Shown piece by piece: positions 44,580 through 57,221 of a stretch of 64,000 bases of DNA. The notes beneath the pieces are model-generated. The model did no database searches, was not told the origin of the DNA, and worked only from the letters and a program-made list of their open reading frames with translations. The translations under genes were made by a program, and so were the position numbers. Each line of letters starts with the position of its first letter. Positions within the stretch are counted from its first letter, which is position 1. The stretch covers positions 190,322,476-190,386,475 of the forward strand of contig NC_068938.1 in the NCBI RefSeq assembly GCF_016801865.2. Direction: 5' to 3'. Source of the stretch: Culex pipiens pallens (lineage: Eukaryota; Arthropoda; Insecta; Diptera; Culicidae).

Positions 44580-44833
44580 TTCCATCAATATTATGAATTT
44601 TAATGCTCGCTCTTTAAAAGCGAAAGAAAATGAATTTTTCAACTTTTTACGAGTTCATAACGTGCATGTTGCTGTTATAACCGAAACATTTTTAAAAACT
44701 GGCACTTATTTGAAAAGTGATCCAGATTATAAAGTTATAACCAATAACAGAATGAATCGAAATGGCGGTGGAGTTGCAATAGTTATCCACCGTAGTATGA
44801 CTTATAGCACGTTACGTGACTTTAAGTTAAAAG
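44566..44833 (+). CDS. LINE ORF2 start: AP-endonuclease domain, cut by gap
   Basis: The ATG at 44566 overlaps the ORF1 stop by 14 nt (44566-44579), a common ORF1/ORF2 arrangement in Jockey-clade elements. The frame reads NIMNFNARSLKAKENEFFNF, then VAVITETFLK and NGGGVAIVIH, the conserved first motifs (N-A-R-S, T-E-T, G-G-G-V) of the apurinic endonuclease that nicks target DNA. It runs into the assembly gap; sequence after the gap is not recognisable as ORF2, so length and integrity are unknown. Confidence 0.85.
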
Positions 44834-44933
44834 NNNNNNNNNNNNNNNNNNNNNNNNNNNNNNNNNNNNNNNNNNNNNNNNNNNNNNNNNNNNNNNNNNN
44901 NNNNNNNNNNNNNNNNNNNNNNNNNNNNNNNNN
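44834..44933. other. Assembly gap (100 N)
   Basis: A run of 100 N inside the LINE. The rest of ORF2 (reverse transcriptase) is missing from the window, either in the gap or deleted. Confidence 1.
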
Positions 44934-46807
44934 GGCGTCTATAAATTAATTCAAAAGTTTGTACAATTTTGATTGTTTTTCTGATTATATGGCCTCTAAA
45001 ATGTTGAATTTTAATTTAAAATATTTATTTTTATTTTAATTAAATTCGTTAATTTGTTCAAAATAACGCAAAAATTTTGCTAAATCGGTCAATATCTGAC
45101 ACAAAGAAGGGTGAATCTTTATTTGAATAATCTGGCATTCCCAGGCTTGAAGTTTTGAAGATTTGTAGACTTGCCGAGTATTCTCATATAAATTCACCCT
45201 TATTTTGATAAAACAACAAAATTTTTATTTTTTTTTGGGAATGAGTTATTCCGGTAAATAAATTTATGGGGAATGGTTATCTGAGCAATAGAATTCTGAG
45301 GAATGAGATAGATTCATTTTTTCAACTTATGGAAAACGTTTTATTTATCTAGATTTAAAATTGATTAAATTGATCATTTTAATTTCGATTTTAAATATTT
45401 TTTAATTACCTTTTTAAGAGTTTTGCATGTTGCATAAATTGTGATTTGGAAATACGATAATTTTATCGGCGATAACCAATGATAAATCATTGAAAACAAT
45501 TATTGAAAATTAATTTATTCAAATTAAATCGTCTCAGATTTTGAAAGCCTGTAAAAAAATATATTTGTGTGCTAATGCTAATTCGAAAATATTCAAATTT
45601 GCATATTTTGTTGAACAAGATTTTTTTAATGCATATCCTAAAATTAAAAAAAAAAAAAACTGTGTTGTTGTATGTTGTCTTAACGTTGGTATGTAAAAAT
45701 CACGTTTAATTTAATTAGAGTATTTTGCAGTAAAAACTTTTATCTTGTGAGAAAATTTACACAATTTGTATTGATTGTCACTACATCAGAATTTTTTGTT
45801 TAAAATTCCTATAATTAATTAAAATACCGTATTTTTTAAAACAACTTATTTCAACTTATCAAACGAAGTGAAGTTTGAAAAGTTGAAATAAGTTGTTTTA
45901 AAAAAATACGGTATTTTGTGAAATTATAGGAATTTTAAACAAAAACTCTGATATAGTGATAATCAATACAAAAAAGCTACGTTTGATACGAATATTGGAC
46001 ATTATGATAATTTTAGGATTTTTTTAAATGTATTTTGAGATACCTTCAATATTTAAAACTGAAAACTCAAACATAATTATAATCCATACAAAATTTAGCG
46101 TGAATTGAAATTGTAAGTTTTAAGAATTTGAGAAATTTTGAAAAATTCTATTATTTATCGACCGTCTCAATAGACTCTTGAGGTAAGGTCTGGTTGGCTT
46201 TTGGTCTTTTAGGGAAAATTAAAACACAGATTTGTTTTTTTCTTCAGACGTTTCGACCCAGAGAATTGGGAGTGTTTTTCATTGGAAAATGCTTTATGAA
46301 ACATAAGGCACATGATATATCAATGTCCTCTAGAGGCGGGGTTGGGTTTTTGAGTGTTGGAATTTTTAGGCATGTATGAACTCATTTCAAAATATGTTGA
46401 ATATTAGTGAACTTTCGATGTAAGTACCGCAAAAGATTTTTTTTTCAGAGAAAGATAAATTTTTGATTTAATTATTAATTAACAATTCTTCAAAGAAATG
46501 TAAAAACCATGGCTTGTTATTTAAATCTATACCTTTATTAATTTTTGGTTGGGGTTTGTTAAAAACATCCTTATTGAAAAAATGTATGCCTTTGATTTTT
46601 TGAAGATACATATCTAAGAAATGAAAAAATGTATGCAATTTTTCATTTCAGTTAAATTTCCAGATAGAAATATATGATACCAATGATTTGATTAAGATTC
46701 TGTTGTTTCCGTGTTTACAAATAATTATGTTTCTTTGGAGTTTTATAAATTTCAAGTTCATGAATGAAAATAATACAAGAATTTAAATAAATCTGGAGAT
46801 CACCTGA
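44934..46807. other. AT-rich sequence, no gene
   Basis: The stretch is AT-rich except for the hairpin described separately. No LINE reverse-transcriptase motif follows the gap. Confidence 0.5.
45769..45968. repeat. 200-bp hairpin
   Basis: Arms of about 88 bp (45769-45860 and 45880-45968), sharing TAAAACAACTTATTTCAACTT and AATACCGTATTTT in inverted order, surround a 20-bp loop with small mismatches. It is probably a small foldback MITE; the target duplication is not clear. Confidence 0.7.
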
Positions 46808-47005
46808 TTAAAAACGCCTAATATATTTTGGATGCAAATATTCATCACGTTGTTCAAGTGACTTCAACGCACGTGGAACGTGTGCCCACAATGATCCATA
46901 TTTTTTTTCGTAATTATCCTGCAAATCGAGCTTGCCAGTATATTTTTTCCATCCCGCCGTCCAACCAACCTTTAAAAAATCATGTTTCTCCTCCGCCTGG
47001 ATCAT
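46808..47005 (-). CDS. Hypothetical small ORF, 65 residues
   Basis: The minus-strand ATG frame has unusually protein-like composition for this AT-rich area: FLKVGWTAGWKKYTGKLDLQ at the start and LHPKYIRRF at the end, with balanced charged and aromatic residues. I recognise no family, and no splice context is convincing. It may be a terminal exon or a relic of a mobile element. Confidence 0.25.
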   Translation of the reverse strand: MIQAEEKHDFLKVGWTAGWKKYTGKLDLQDNYEKKYGSLWAHVPRALKSLEQRDEYLHPKYIRRF

Positions 47006-47399
47006 GATACCTACCGTTACATTTTATTCCACAATTATAGTCAATTAGCAAGCCACTTTTCGCACCAATTAACTCGCCCTCTCTCGCTCACTCATTTGCT
47101 CACTCACTTTGCCAGGTTGCTCAACCATTCGCACCCAGCACGAGACATCCGCGAAGATGAGGGCTCATTGCTGATTCTATCATTTTTGAGAGTTAAACAA
47201 TTTGGACGCGTGTGTGCGGGCACGACGAAGGCTAATTGAATTGAATCCTCTCACATTCCCCTACTGTCCTGACTATCATTCGGGCAATGATCGGTTTCAC
47301 TCATAAAACGTTGCTTTTGATTGTGTTTTCCCTCTCTCCCTCTGAAGTGTGATTGTTCTAACCTTTTTTGTAACTGTTTTTTTTTCTACGATTTTGGCT

Positions 47400-48479
47400 T
47401 GAACGTGTGTGTGAGTGAAATTTGAGACGCTTTAATCTTTTTGTGGGGACAAATTCTTTCGAAAGAAATTGTGGCTGATTTTATCACAATGTGTAAGTTT
47501 AATCACTTTTTTTATTGTTTTTCATCATCCAGAAGCGAAAATCCATGTGAAATAGAGATTGAAGCTGAATACACTGGACGCTGCCTGCAATTAGGAAGAA
47601 AACTAAGAAGAAAGTTGGAGAGGAAAAAAAAACGTCGTAAAAACATCATTTGACATCAATTGTTTGCTGCAGTGTGAGTGTGTGATAGTGTTAGTGAATT
47701 TAAGAGTAAAAAAAGCTTGTATTTTTTTCCTCTGCCTTTTCTGACTAATTGGCTCTGCGCCGCGAAAAGGTTGACGAAAGAGAGAGAAAAATAGAAAAGT
47801 GTAAAAAATACCAAACAAAAAAATAGAAGGAGAAGAAGAAGTTTGAAAAGTGTGTCTCACGAGTGAGTTTGTGTGCGAGAGAGTATGATTAAGCGGAAGA
47901 TTTAACGGATCAGTGATAAATATCGCGACGGTTCGCGTTCTTCAAAAAGGTTGAACGTCTCAGAAGAGAGGAGGAGAAGTTCGTTTGTGTGTGCGAGAGG
48001 GGGCTTGTTTCGGTGAGAAAGGCTTGGCACCCAACAAAACAAGGTCAATAGGAGAATCACCGCCACCTCCACCCCTCAAAGCATCCCCACCCTTAAGTAG
48101 CTTTTGTTGTGAGTTTCTTAATCGGTGGGATGTGGTGAATTTTGATTAGTGTGAAGAGGAGGAAGGAAGAAACGATCGAATAGAGAAGAGATCGCTAATT
48201 AATCGTTCTAGTTTGAGAAATAGTACACGTCGTCTTCGACTTCGCCTTGGGAATTGTGTATTCACGGATAATTGATACATTATACGAGGCGCATTCGACT
48301 GCTGATCATCATCGGACTAGGTGAGAAATTCAGCCTGCCGGCGAGACCGAGACCAACCAACGAACAGCAGCTGGACACGTGGAGTAGAATTGCAACAACA
48401 ACACGGGTGTGCAGCTGAGGGAGAATTTATTGCACACAGGTGATTCTTGAACGAGAGAGTGTGTTTCTTTAATTGCTGG
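47400..48479 (+). other. Probable non-coding first exon of a downstream + strand gene
   Basis: This kilobase is GC-richer, purine-rich and unrepeated, with GTGTGAGTG-type leader composition, an initiator-like ATCAGTGATAAA at about 47908 and many short upstream frames but no long ORF. It ends at a strong donor, GCTG/GTGAGTAAG (48479/48480); an alternative donor is at about 48320 (ACTAG/GTGAGA). Upstream 47040-47350 is CT/GAGA-rich, as in many insect promoters. The gene body must lie beyond the window. The exact start is not determinable. Confidence 0.4.
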
Positions 48480-49998
48480 TGAGTAAGAGCAAATAGCTGA
48501 GATTCTTTTGCTAGACTGAATGTGTGGTTGCGTTTTTGTAATTATTTACTGGCTAGCAGGTGCAGGAGAATGGGAATTTGAAGTAAATGTGTTCCTTCAT
48601 ATTGTGCACTGGAACGTTAAATATTTTCTAAATTGTTGCTTGTGATTTTTGTTCATGAAAAGGTTAAATTAAGCTCAGCGATTTACTATAAAAACGTTGT
48701 AGTGAATAATTACGATTCGAAGCGAATCATTTTAGAACACACGATAATTTGGCAGTAACTTGAAGTCGATATGCCTGTATCAATGTTTTTTTTTTTACAA
48801 TTTTACTAGTTTGAAAGTACAGTGAATTTCCCTGAAAATTACATTTCACATTTTTTAAGCTCTCATATAAAAGATAACTTTTTGATACCTCTGTGCTTTC
48901 TTATGCTAACTATATAGGAAAACGAGCAAGCTAGGTACGAGTTAACACAGAGAATTCAGTTTTCAACAATCCTTAACTAATAAAGATAGGTAACTTCTTT
49001 TTAAATGTTTGTCTTCTTTCTCTTTGAAAATTTCTTGTAAAATAAGAGACCAAACAGCAATTATTATTTCGAAAGTGATGAATCAGCCACTGAAAATCCG
49101 TACACCAAAGAATTAAAAAAACAATGTTTTTTTTTCTAGAAACAGAATATTTAATAAATTAAAAATAAACCATTGATTAAAAGACTTTGAACTCTAGGTT
49201 TAAAAAAGTGTTATTTTTTAAGGTTAGATATTTCCCTATTTCAAATGTAATATTTTTTCTGACACAAAATGTGTCAAAGTTTTTATGATTTATATTGTTA
49301 TATTGTTAATATTTTCTTGGATTTTTAGATATTGATAAAAAAATAGAGCGTATCATAACTGTTTGTTTATCAAATTTTAGAATAAAGTTGAACAATTAAC
49401 AAAACTCTTGAAAAGTGGTGAATTTTGTAAGGTTTAAAATTTGGTTTTTTGAATATTACCTCATTATTAAGTAAATTTTCTTAAATCATATGTGAAAATG
49501 TGAAATTCAACAGAACTGATGAAAATTTCACCAGTTTCTTATGTAAAATTACACTTTTTTACACAAAATCTTCAACCATTCTCATATGTAATATCATCAT
49601 TTTTTTACTGTGAATTATATTTACGGTAACTGAATTTTCACGATTTCACGGACAGCGTGAAATTTACAAATTTCTGTGAAATTCTGTGAAATTTGACGAT
49701 TTCTCAAATTTATACTTGAAAATAACATCTTCACAATAAAAAATCATCCCAAAGCCTTTTTTATGAAAATTTTGTGTATTTTTGTTTAAAAGCATATTGT
49801 TCATAAAAATAATTCTATGAAAAATAAACATTAAAATAAAATTGTATCAAAATCAACAAGTTATTAAGAATCACTCCAAAAAGATAACATATTTTCGAAA
49901 TCATCGAAGGGGAGGATGATTACAGTTATTCTTCTAATAAAAATATTTTCAATTTCAAAGAATATTGCTTTTTTTTGCTTAGTTTCATTCATTTAATA
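48480..49998 (+). other. AT-rich putative intron
   Basis: No genes and no conserved repeats were recognised. It is consistent with the start of a long first intron. Confidence 0.4.
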
Positions 49999-50445
49999 CC
50001 CGGGCAGACGGTAATAACAAAATGCATGCCATTTCAATAACAAATACTGTTAAAATAACAGAAAATGTTATTGAATTTTCTTGAAAAAACCATTTTTGCA
50101 TAAGAGTTTAATAACAGTTTATGTTATCATAACAAAATTTGTTATTGGTCTGATATTGGTAGACAGCCAAAACAACTTTGGAATAACATTTTTTGTTATG
50201 GAAGAATAACTCCAAATGTTATTGGGATGATCGGATTAGTTGTTAAAATAACAAAAAATAATAACAAAGATTTGTTCGAAGAATAACTAAAAATGTTATT
50301 AGTCTGTTATTACAATAACAATCCAATAACAAAAAAATCATAGCGATGAATAACAAATCCTGTTATGAATAACATAAAATGTTATTGGCCTAGTATTTTC
50401 AAATATCAAAAAATGTTATTCCCAAGTTATTGCCGTCTGCTCGGG
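49999..50445 (-). mobile_element. MITE family E, copy 1
   Basis: The 447 bp element has ends CCCGGGCAGACGGTAATAAC and, on the other strand, CCCGAGCAGACGGCAATAAC. TA flanks it at 49997-49998 and 50446-50447. The interior is a dense array of GTTAT/ATAAC motifs. It is oriented opposite to copies 2-4. Confidence 0.85.
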
Positions 50446-50689
50446 TATCTATGTTTATTTTAACATTTTAAAATTATTCGTTGATTAATAGTTAATTATA
50501 AAATATTAGTTTTCGAAACATTACGCCGACTTTTTATTTCTGTATGTAGAATAGATCACAAAAAATATTACTGAAAATTTGAACAGTCTGGTGACTACAA
50601 CTTTGTTTAGCATTGTTATACTCAAAAAAAAAATAACTCTACTATTTTATAATCTACACAAAAAATGACCGTTCTGAGTTATTAAGTAC

Positions 50690-51715
50690 ATTAAATTTTC
50701 GTTAAAATGACAAGTCCCAAAATTGTATACAGTTATAAGTAACAAAAAATGGCAACGTCGGGCATAAAAAAAAACAAAATTTTACTTGCTACTGGGACTG
50801 GTAAGCCGAGAACTAAATTTGAGAATTGATCCACCAGTCGATAGCACTCTTCTAAAAATGGCAGAATTTTTTAAAACTATTTTTGTATTTTTTCGATGAA
50901 TAATACGATTTTTCAGAATTCTGAGTATGCCATCAATCGAGCTTCCAATTTTACATAAAAGTCCAATTGACACTAAATTTTCAAACAATCACCATTTCAG
51001 GCTGCAAATCATTGAAAAAACACGACTTTTTTCGAATGTTCAAAACTGATATCGGCAAAAGGGTCTTGGATTCGTGATCAGGGACAAAAATTACCCCTTA
51101 GGACAAAGTTTCACGCAAATCGAAGAAGGGTCGGGACATCTGCTGTGGAGTTGGCGGAGAATTACCCATTTCAAATTGATGAAAGGTAAAATTGATTTCT
51201 GAAAAAAGCGTTTTTCCAAAAGCAAACCTTAAACCTTTCTTTTGTAAGAAAGGCAAAAAAAATAATCAAAAGTTTTGTTCTGAATGACTCTTTTGAGATA
51301 TTGCAGATTCGAAAAGTACATTAATTTTCCGTTAAAATGACAAGTCCCAAAATTTTATACAGTTATAAGTAACAAAAATGGCAGATTTTTTTAAAACTAT
51401 TTTTGTATTTTTTCGATGAATAATACAATTTTTCAGAATTCTGGTTATGCCATCAATCGAGCTTCCAATTTTACATAAAAGTCCAATTGACACTAAATTT
51501 TCAAACAATCACCATTTCAGGCTGTATATTATTGAAAAAAACACACGACTTTTTTCGAATGTTCAAAAATGATATCGGCAAAAGAGTCTTGGATTCGTGA
51601 TCAGGGACAAAAATTACCCCTTAGGACAAAGTTTCACGCAAATCGAAGAAGGGTCGGGACATCTGCTGTGGAGTTGGCGGAGAATTACCCATTTCAAATT
51701 GATGAAAGGTAAAAA
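50690..51715. repeat. Foldback family B arms, tandemly duplicated
   Basis: Two right-arm copies, 50690-51198 and 51312-51715, share not only the element end (GAATTACCC at 51167 and 51690) but also the flank ATTTCAAATTGATGAAAGGT. The flank shows that a genomic segment was duplicated, rather than two independent insertions. The first copy has about 110 extra bp at 50752-50860. A CCTTTCTTTTGTAAGAAAGG hairpin lies between them (about 51233). Confidence 0.75.
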
Positions 51716-53101
51716 ATGCTTTCAGATTGAATTCAAACATAGTCCTGGACGGAGGTTAATCTAAAAATATGTCATTTTTAACACACTCAACCTAATAACT
51801 TTCTTTACAATCATTCTGGAAGAAAATTGGTTGAAAACTGATTTTTGGTAAACATTTTATTTAAACCCCGTCTTCGAAGTAGTGTTTCAAAGCAGTCGTT
51901 TAAACTTTTATGTGTAGATAAACACCAATCTTGAGAATAATTACAATAAATGGTCCTAAAAGAAGTGTCATTTTTATTCCTCGCAAAAAACAGTAAATAA
52001 AGTTGAAAACGAAGGTGCCGCCGCCAGCAACCAGCGGCGGCTACTAAATATTTAGCACTTTTAAAGGTTTCAACTGAACTTGCATGGCGGCGCATTATAC
52101 CAAGGCCGCTGTCTGAAAAATGGTCCACCTCCAACAGCAGCAAAAAAGAGAGCGAACATGTCAGAAATCTCACGCAGCATAATTTATCCGGCGGCCTATG
52201 ACCAGATATGGCCACATTAAGGCCCACAACACTGCGGCAACTTCGGACAGACCCATGGTGCTTAGTCGCCCAATTACCACCGCGGCTAAACATTGCGAAT
52301 TGGTCGTCGTCCTATAGAGCACCTATGGGGTCGGTTGACCGTCAATAGGTTCGGTAAAGGGTGCATGGGGGTACAATATTGATCAAAAAAGTCAAAAAGT
52401 TGATTTTTTCCAACTTACCAACTATTCCCAAGTCTCCCTTCCACCCCAGTGGATCGTAACATGTTTCGCCAATATGGCTTGTTTTTCGCGAATTTATTTT
52501 TTCCCCTCCTGCATTGACATTTACGCCAAATGGTATTAGACACACACCGCCAGGTCTTCGGGCTTTTTCAGAGAGAGACCTTAACTTCTGCCACACAACA
52601 AAAAACCGGTGCTGACTTGGCTATTTTTTTTTTCAAACTCTTGTCTATTTTTGCTTCAAGCAACAACACTCACCCCTCTCGTGTCGGCAGAGAGTGTAGG
52701 AGCAGCAGCACTAGCAAATTTCAAGCAAAAACTTCAACTTTGAAGTTTATGTGCTGTGCCGGGTGAGGTGAATGTAAACATTAACCACCACCACAGAGCT
52801 TGGTAATCTCTTGAAAGGTGCTATCCTCCGGCTTCTGACTCTGAGCACTGCCAAAAAATTACTTATATTTCTTTTATAAATTTTATAGAAAACAATACCA
52901 TGTATCATCAAGTGGATTGTGAATAGTTCGCTGAATATGTTAACAATTTGAAATACACAGCAAAAAAAGTTGAATTTTGGAATGTTGAATTTAGTAATTT
53001 AGTAATAATACCTTAAACAATGTGTAAAAATGTGAACCTGTGATGAAAATTCATCATTTTCTAATTCTTCCCCACATTTATTTTGACATAAAATCTGTCA
53101 C
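51716..53101. other. Unrepeated intronic or intergenic stretch
   Basis: 52000-52330 and 52480-52800 are GC-richer and unrepeated; they could contain regulatory DNA but no gene frame is convincing. The rest is AT-rich. Confidence 0.4.
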
Positions 53102-53548
53102 CCCGAGCAGACGGAAATAACTTGGGAATAACATTTTTTGATATTTGAAAATACAAGGCCAATAAAATTTTATGTTATTTATAACAAGATTTGTTATTCG
53201 TCGTTATGATTTTTTTGTTATTGGATTGTTGTTGTAATAACAGATTAATAACATTTTTAGTAATTCTTCGAACAAATCTTTCTTATTATTTTTTGTTATT
53301 TTAACACCTTATCCGATCATCCTAATAACAGTTGGCGGTATTATTCCATAACAAAAAATGTTATTCTAAAGTTGTGTTGGCTTTCAACCAATATTAGACC
53401 AATAACTAATTTTGTTATGATAACATAAACTGTTATTAAACTCTTATGCAAAAATAGATTTTTCAAGAAGATTCCATAACACTTTTTGTTATTTTAACAA
53501 TATTTGTTATTGAAATGGCATGAATTTTGTTATTACCGTCTGCCCGGG
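53102..53548 (+). mobile_element. MITE family E, copy 2
   Basis: A 447 bp copy with ends CCCGAGCAGACGG and CCGTCTGCCCGGG. AC flanks it at 53100-53101 and 53549-53550. It is collinear with copies 3 and 4. Confidence 0.85.
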
Positions 53549-53668
53549 ACCTGATTTCCTGATGAATATTAACACCTTATTTTTGTGTAGTATTTTCTAT
53601 GATGAAAATGTTTTTTTTTCAAAGATTTTTGGGATGTTTATTAATGAAATTTATATAGTCTTTTTCTT

Positions 53669-54109
53669 CCCGAGCAGACGGAAATAACTTTGGAATAACA
53701 TTTTTTGTTATTTGGAAATATTAGGCCAATAACATTTTATGTTATTTATAACAAGATTTCTTATTCGTCGTTATGTTTTTTTTTCTGTTATTCGATTGTT
53801 ATTGGTATAACAGACTAATAACATTTTAAGTTATTCTTCGAACAAATCTTTGTTATTATTTTTTGTTATTTTAACAACTAATCCTAATAACAGTTGGAGG
53901 TATTTTTCCATAACAAAAAAATTATTCCAAAATTGTTTTGGCTTTCAAATAACATCAGACTAATAACAAATTTTGTTATGATAACATAAACTGTTATTGA
54001 ACTCTTATGCAAAAATGGATTTTTCAAGAAGATTCCATAACACTTTCTGTTATTTTAACAGTATTTGTTGTTGAAATGGCATGAATTTTGTTATTACAGT
54101 CTGCCCGGG
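53669..54109 (+). mobile_element. MITE family E, copy 3
   Basis: A 441 bp copy with the same ends as copy 2. TT flanks it at 53667-53668 and 54110-54111. It lacks the GATCATCC phrase present in the others near the middle. Confidence 0.85.
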
Positions 54110-54221
54110 TTATGTTATATTAATTTAACTTTTACAGTGTATCAACTTTGTAGTAGCTAATCTGCCTACACGTAACTACTACAACTCCGACCGATGACGA
54201 TGATTGAGAGGTGGCTTTTCC

Positions 54222-54310
54222 CGAGACCTTTTAACATTTCATGATGAGCTTCGGGGTTTGGCGGGGATCGAACCCATGAATTGGTGAGTCAATTGATGAT
54301 GAGGTCTAAT
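54222..54310 (-). repeat. tRNA-like SINE relic
   Basis: On the minus strand GGGTTCGATCCCCGCC is a good B box, preceded at the right distance by a T-rich D-arm-like stretch. No well-formed cloverleaf or A box is present, so this is a decayed SINE piece, not a tRNA gene. Confidence 0.35.
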
Positions 54311-54498
54311 GCTTATTTCTTAAATATTGATAAAATCATAGAAAAATTAGTAAATCTCATCAATCTTCACAAAAAAATCAATATTCGATCATCATTCTCA
54401 TTTGATTATTATTAGAAAAAGAAATTTATAGATTAGCGAAGCAATTATCTTTACATTTTTATCAATGACTTGGTTCTTTCAATCTCTTTTAGTGAGTG

Positions 54499-54944
54499 CC
54501 CGAGCAGACGGAAATAACTTGAGGATAACATTTTTTGATATTTGAAAATACTAGGCCAATAACATTTTATGTTATTTATAACAAGATTTGTTATTCGTCG
54601 TTATGATTTTTTGTTATTGGATTGTTATTGTAATAACAGACTAATAACATTTTAAGTTATTCTTCGAACAAATCTTTGTTATTATTTTTTGTTATTTTAA
54701 CAACTAATCCGATCATCCCAATAACAATTGGAGGTATTCTTCCATAACAAAAAATGTTATTCCAAAGTTGTTTTGGCTTTAAATCAATATCAGACCAATA
54801 ACAAATTTTGTTATGATAACATAAACTGTTATTTAACCCATTTGCAAAAATGGATTTTTCAAGAAGAATCCATAACAATTTCTGTTATTTTAACAGTATT
54901 TGTTATTGAAATGGCATGAATACAGTTATTACCGTCTGATCGGG
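54499..54944 (+). mobile_element. MITE family E, copy 4
   Basis: A 446 bp copy with ends CCCGAGCAGACGG and CCGTCTGATCGGG. TG flanks it at 54497-54498 and 54945-54946. About 25 GTTAT/ATAAC motifs were counted by eye. Confidence 0.85.
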
Positions 54945-54946
54945 TG

Positions 54947-57221
54947 CGTAATTAAAGCTTGTTATCATAGATTTTTCCATTGCCCAAGACATAGCCATGG
55001 ACAAAAAGAAAATGATTTTTGAAAATTCGATAATAAAAAAAAACATCAAGAAATGATCATCAACTATTTTTGCTTGTATTATAATTTTCAATTTAAACAA
55101 GAAATGATATTGATTCATCTTAAAACAGGACAAAACAGCTTTCTTTCTACAAAATTTAAAAAAAAAATCCATAAAATAATCATTTCAAATCATATAATTA
55201 TATAAACATATAGGTTGGTTGACCCTTTGCACAATTTTGTTAGCTTAACTGAATGCAACTATTCTTATTTTAATTTTTATAATTAACTGTTTAAAATCAA
55301 CATTCTGAAATAAATATTTTTAGAAAATCGTCCGCACATCCAACATTTGATTTTCAAAAATCCTTGATAAAAAGAACTTTAAAAGTCTTCCTATTATTAG
55401 TCACAAAAAGTATGCAGTTTTTTGTTATGTTCCCATCAAATGAAACTGTAGAATAGGCCAAATATAAACAAAAAAAAAAAACAAAAAATAACCAAGAAAA
55501 ATGAAACACGGAACACGGAGCACGGAAAAAAGCTTCGAAAAATAAAAGGTAGTAGAGGGTTAAGTGAGCTAAAATGTTCCATTTCACGGAGATATTATAG
55601 GTTTCAAACAATAAATACCACTTTTTGTGTATCAAAACTTTTCGTTGATAAGAAAAAGTGTGTGCCGGTGATTTACTTTTCAAACATTTATTTTCGATTT
55701 TAATATTTAAATCAATGGATATCAAATAAATCTGTAATAGTTTTTAAAATGTGACGACTTCGAAGACGAAGATATAAATTTTGCTTCCCAGACAATATTT
55801 TGAGAAAATTTCTTCTGCAATTTGTTTTGAATAGTACCCAACACGCGTTGATACTTTTTGGCAACAATTGTCAATCTTGAGGCCAATGATTGCATTACAA
55901 AATTATATAAATTTTGAGACACATTTGATTCAGAACCAAAATTCCTTCTGTGCCTCCAAGAAGAGTACATGTGACATTTGCTGATACACTTTGATGGAGA
56001 TATTCGTTTACAGTACAGAGCATTTTAGACTAACGATCTATTTCCCTAAAACAGAATAATGGCTTCACCTCATAGCTATCTCACCTTCATACAAAACTTG
56101 AAGTTTAGTGAGTTTTTATTTACTCTTGATCGGCGATGGAATAATCATCATCAAAAGAAAATCTTTGGACGTTCATCAAGAGCAAAAAATCCGAAGGGAG
56201 TATGGCTTTCCTCTCTCGCGCACAAAAGATCGGTATAAAGAATCTTAAAAAAAACATCATCTTGATTATTCGGCGGAACATCTTTTTCACTACTACACTT
56301 GCAAGTGTAACGTCACACGTCGAAAAATGGTCTGTCGCATTTTGCAGATGGCCAATGTGTGTAAACGAAGTGAAATAAATATCATTAAGTGGTGCTGACA
56401 AGGATATTCACAAAAAAATCATCAGCAGATTGATTTTCTTGGAGAATTTCGGGAGCGATCCATCCCTGCTCTTGATGATGGCTTTGTTCGATGATTCTTT
56501 TTGTATTTGATCCATAAGGATCTCAAGAATAGTATCAACTAGATAGATCCATAACATATGCATTATCCCTTAGTTGCAGATCTATCTTTGTGGGGATTTT
56601 AATTTAGATTTTTATGGAAGAACTAGCAAAATTTAAAATTATCAAAATTAGAATTTGACTGAGAAAATAGAAATCAATTCTTTGGGGCTTCAGGTGTTAA
56701 ATATGATAAAAGTTTTTAGTCAAAGTTATTTTGAATTTAAATTTACCCAAAGGTTACTGTTGTAGGTATCCTGAAGAGCTTTTGTAGAATTCTTGAAACT
56801 TTTTGATATTTGGTTAGAACTAAGAAAACCACAAAATTGATAAAATGGCAAAACCAAACCACAAACTTTTCTTTTAATAATAAGAAAGGCAAAAACAACA
56901 TAAACTTTGTAAATGTCACTCTACTCTCATCCATCAGTCAAAAATTGGCCAACTCTTCAAATGACCACCTATCAAGTTTTTCAACTTCGCAAAAAAAATC
57001 GTCTTAAATGGTTTCAATTTCCGGCTTCCTGTCTTAACTCCATGCCCATCAACCGTCATCTCCGCAGCTTCCATTTCTACCCCGCTGTCGAATATGTCAC
57101 TTTACATTTAGCCACAACAACAACAACCCACCACCGTCGTCACACACATTTGAAAGTTTCCGCCCAAATATGGCCGGGCCGAGATCAACATCGACCCGGA
57201 AAACGGAATCGACGTAACACC
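54947..57221. other. AT-rich stretch, no gene
   Basis: No gene frame or repeat is supported. 57000-57200 is GC-richer and unrepeated. Confidence 0.45.

Noticed and set aside
44934..46150. Continuation of the LINE reverse transcriptase after the gap
   Set aside because: No frame carries the reverse-transcriptase motifs; the sequence is AT-rich and non-coding.
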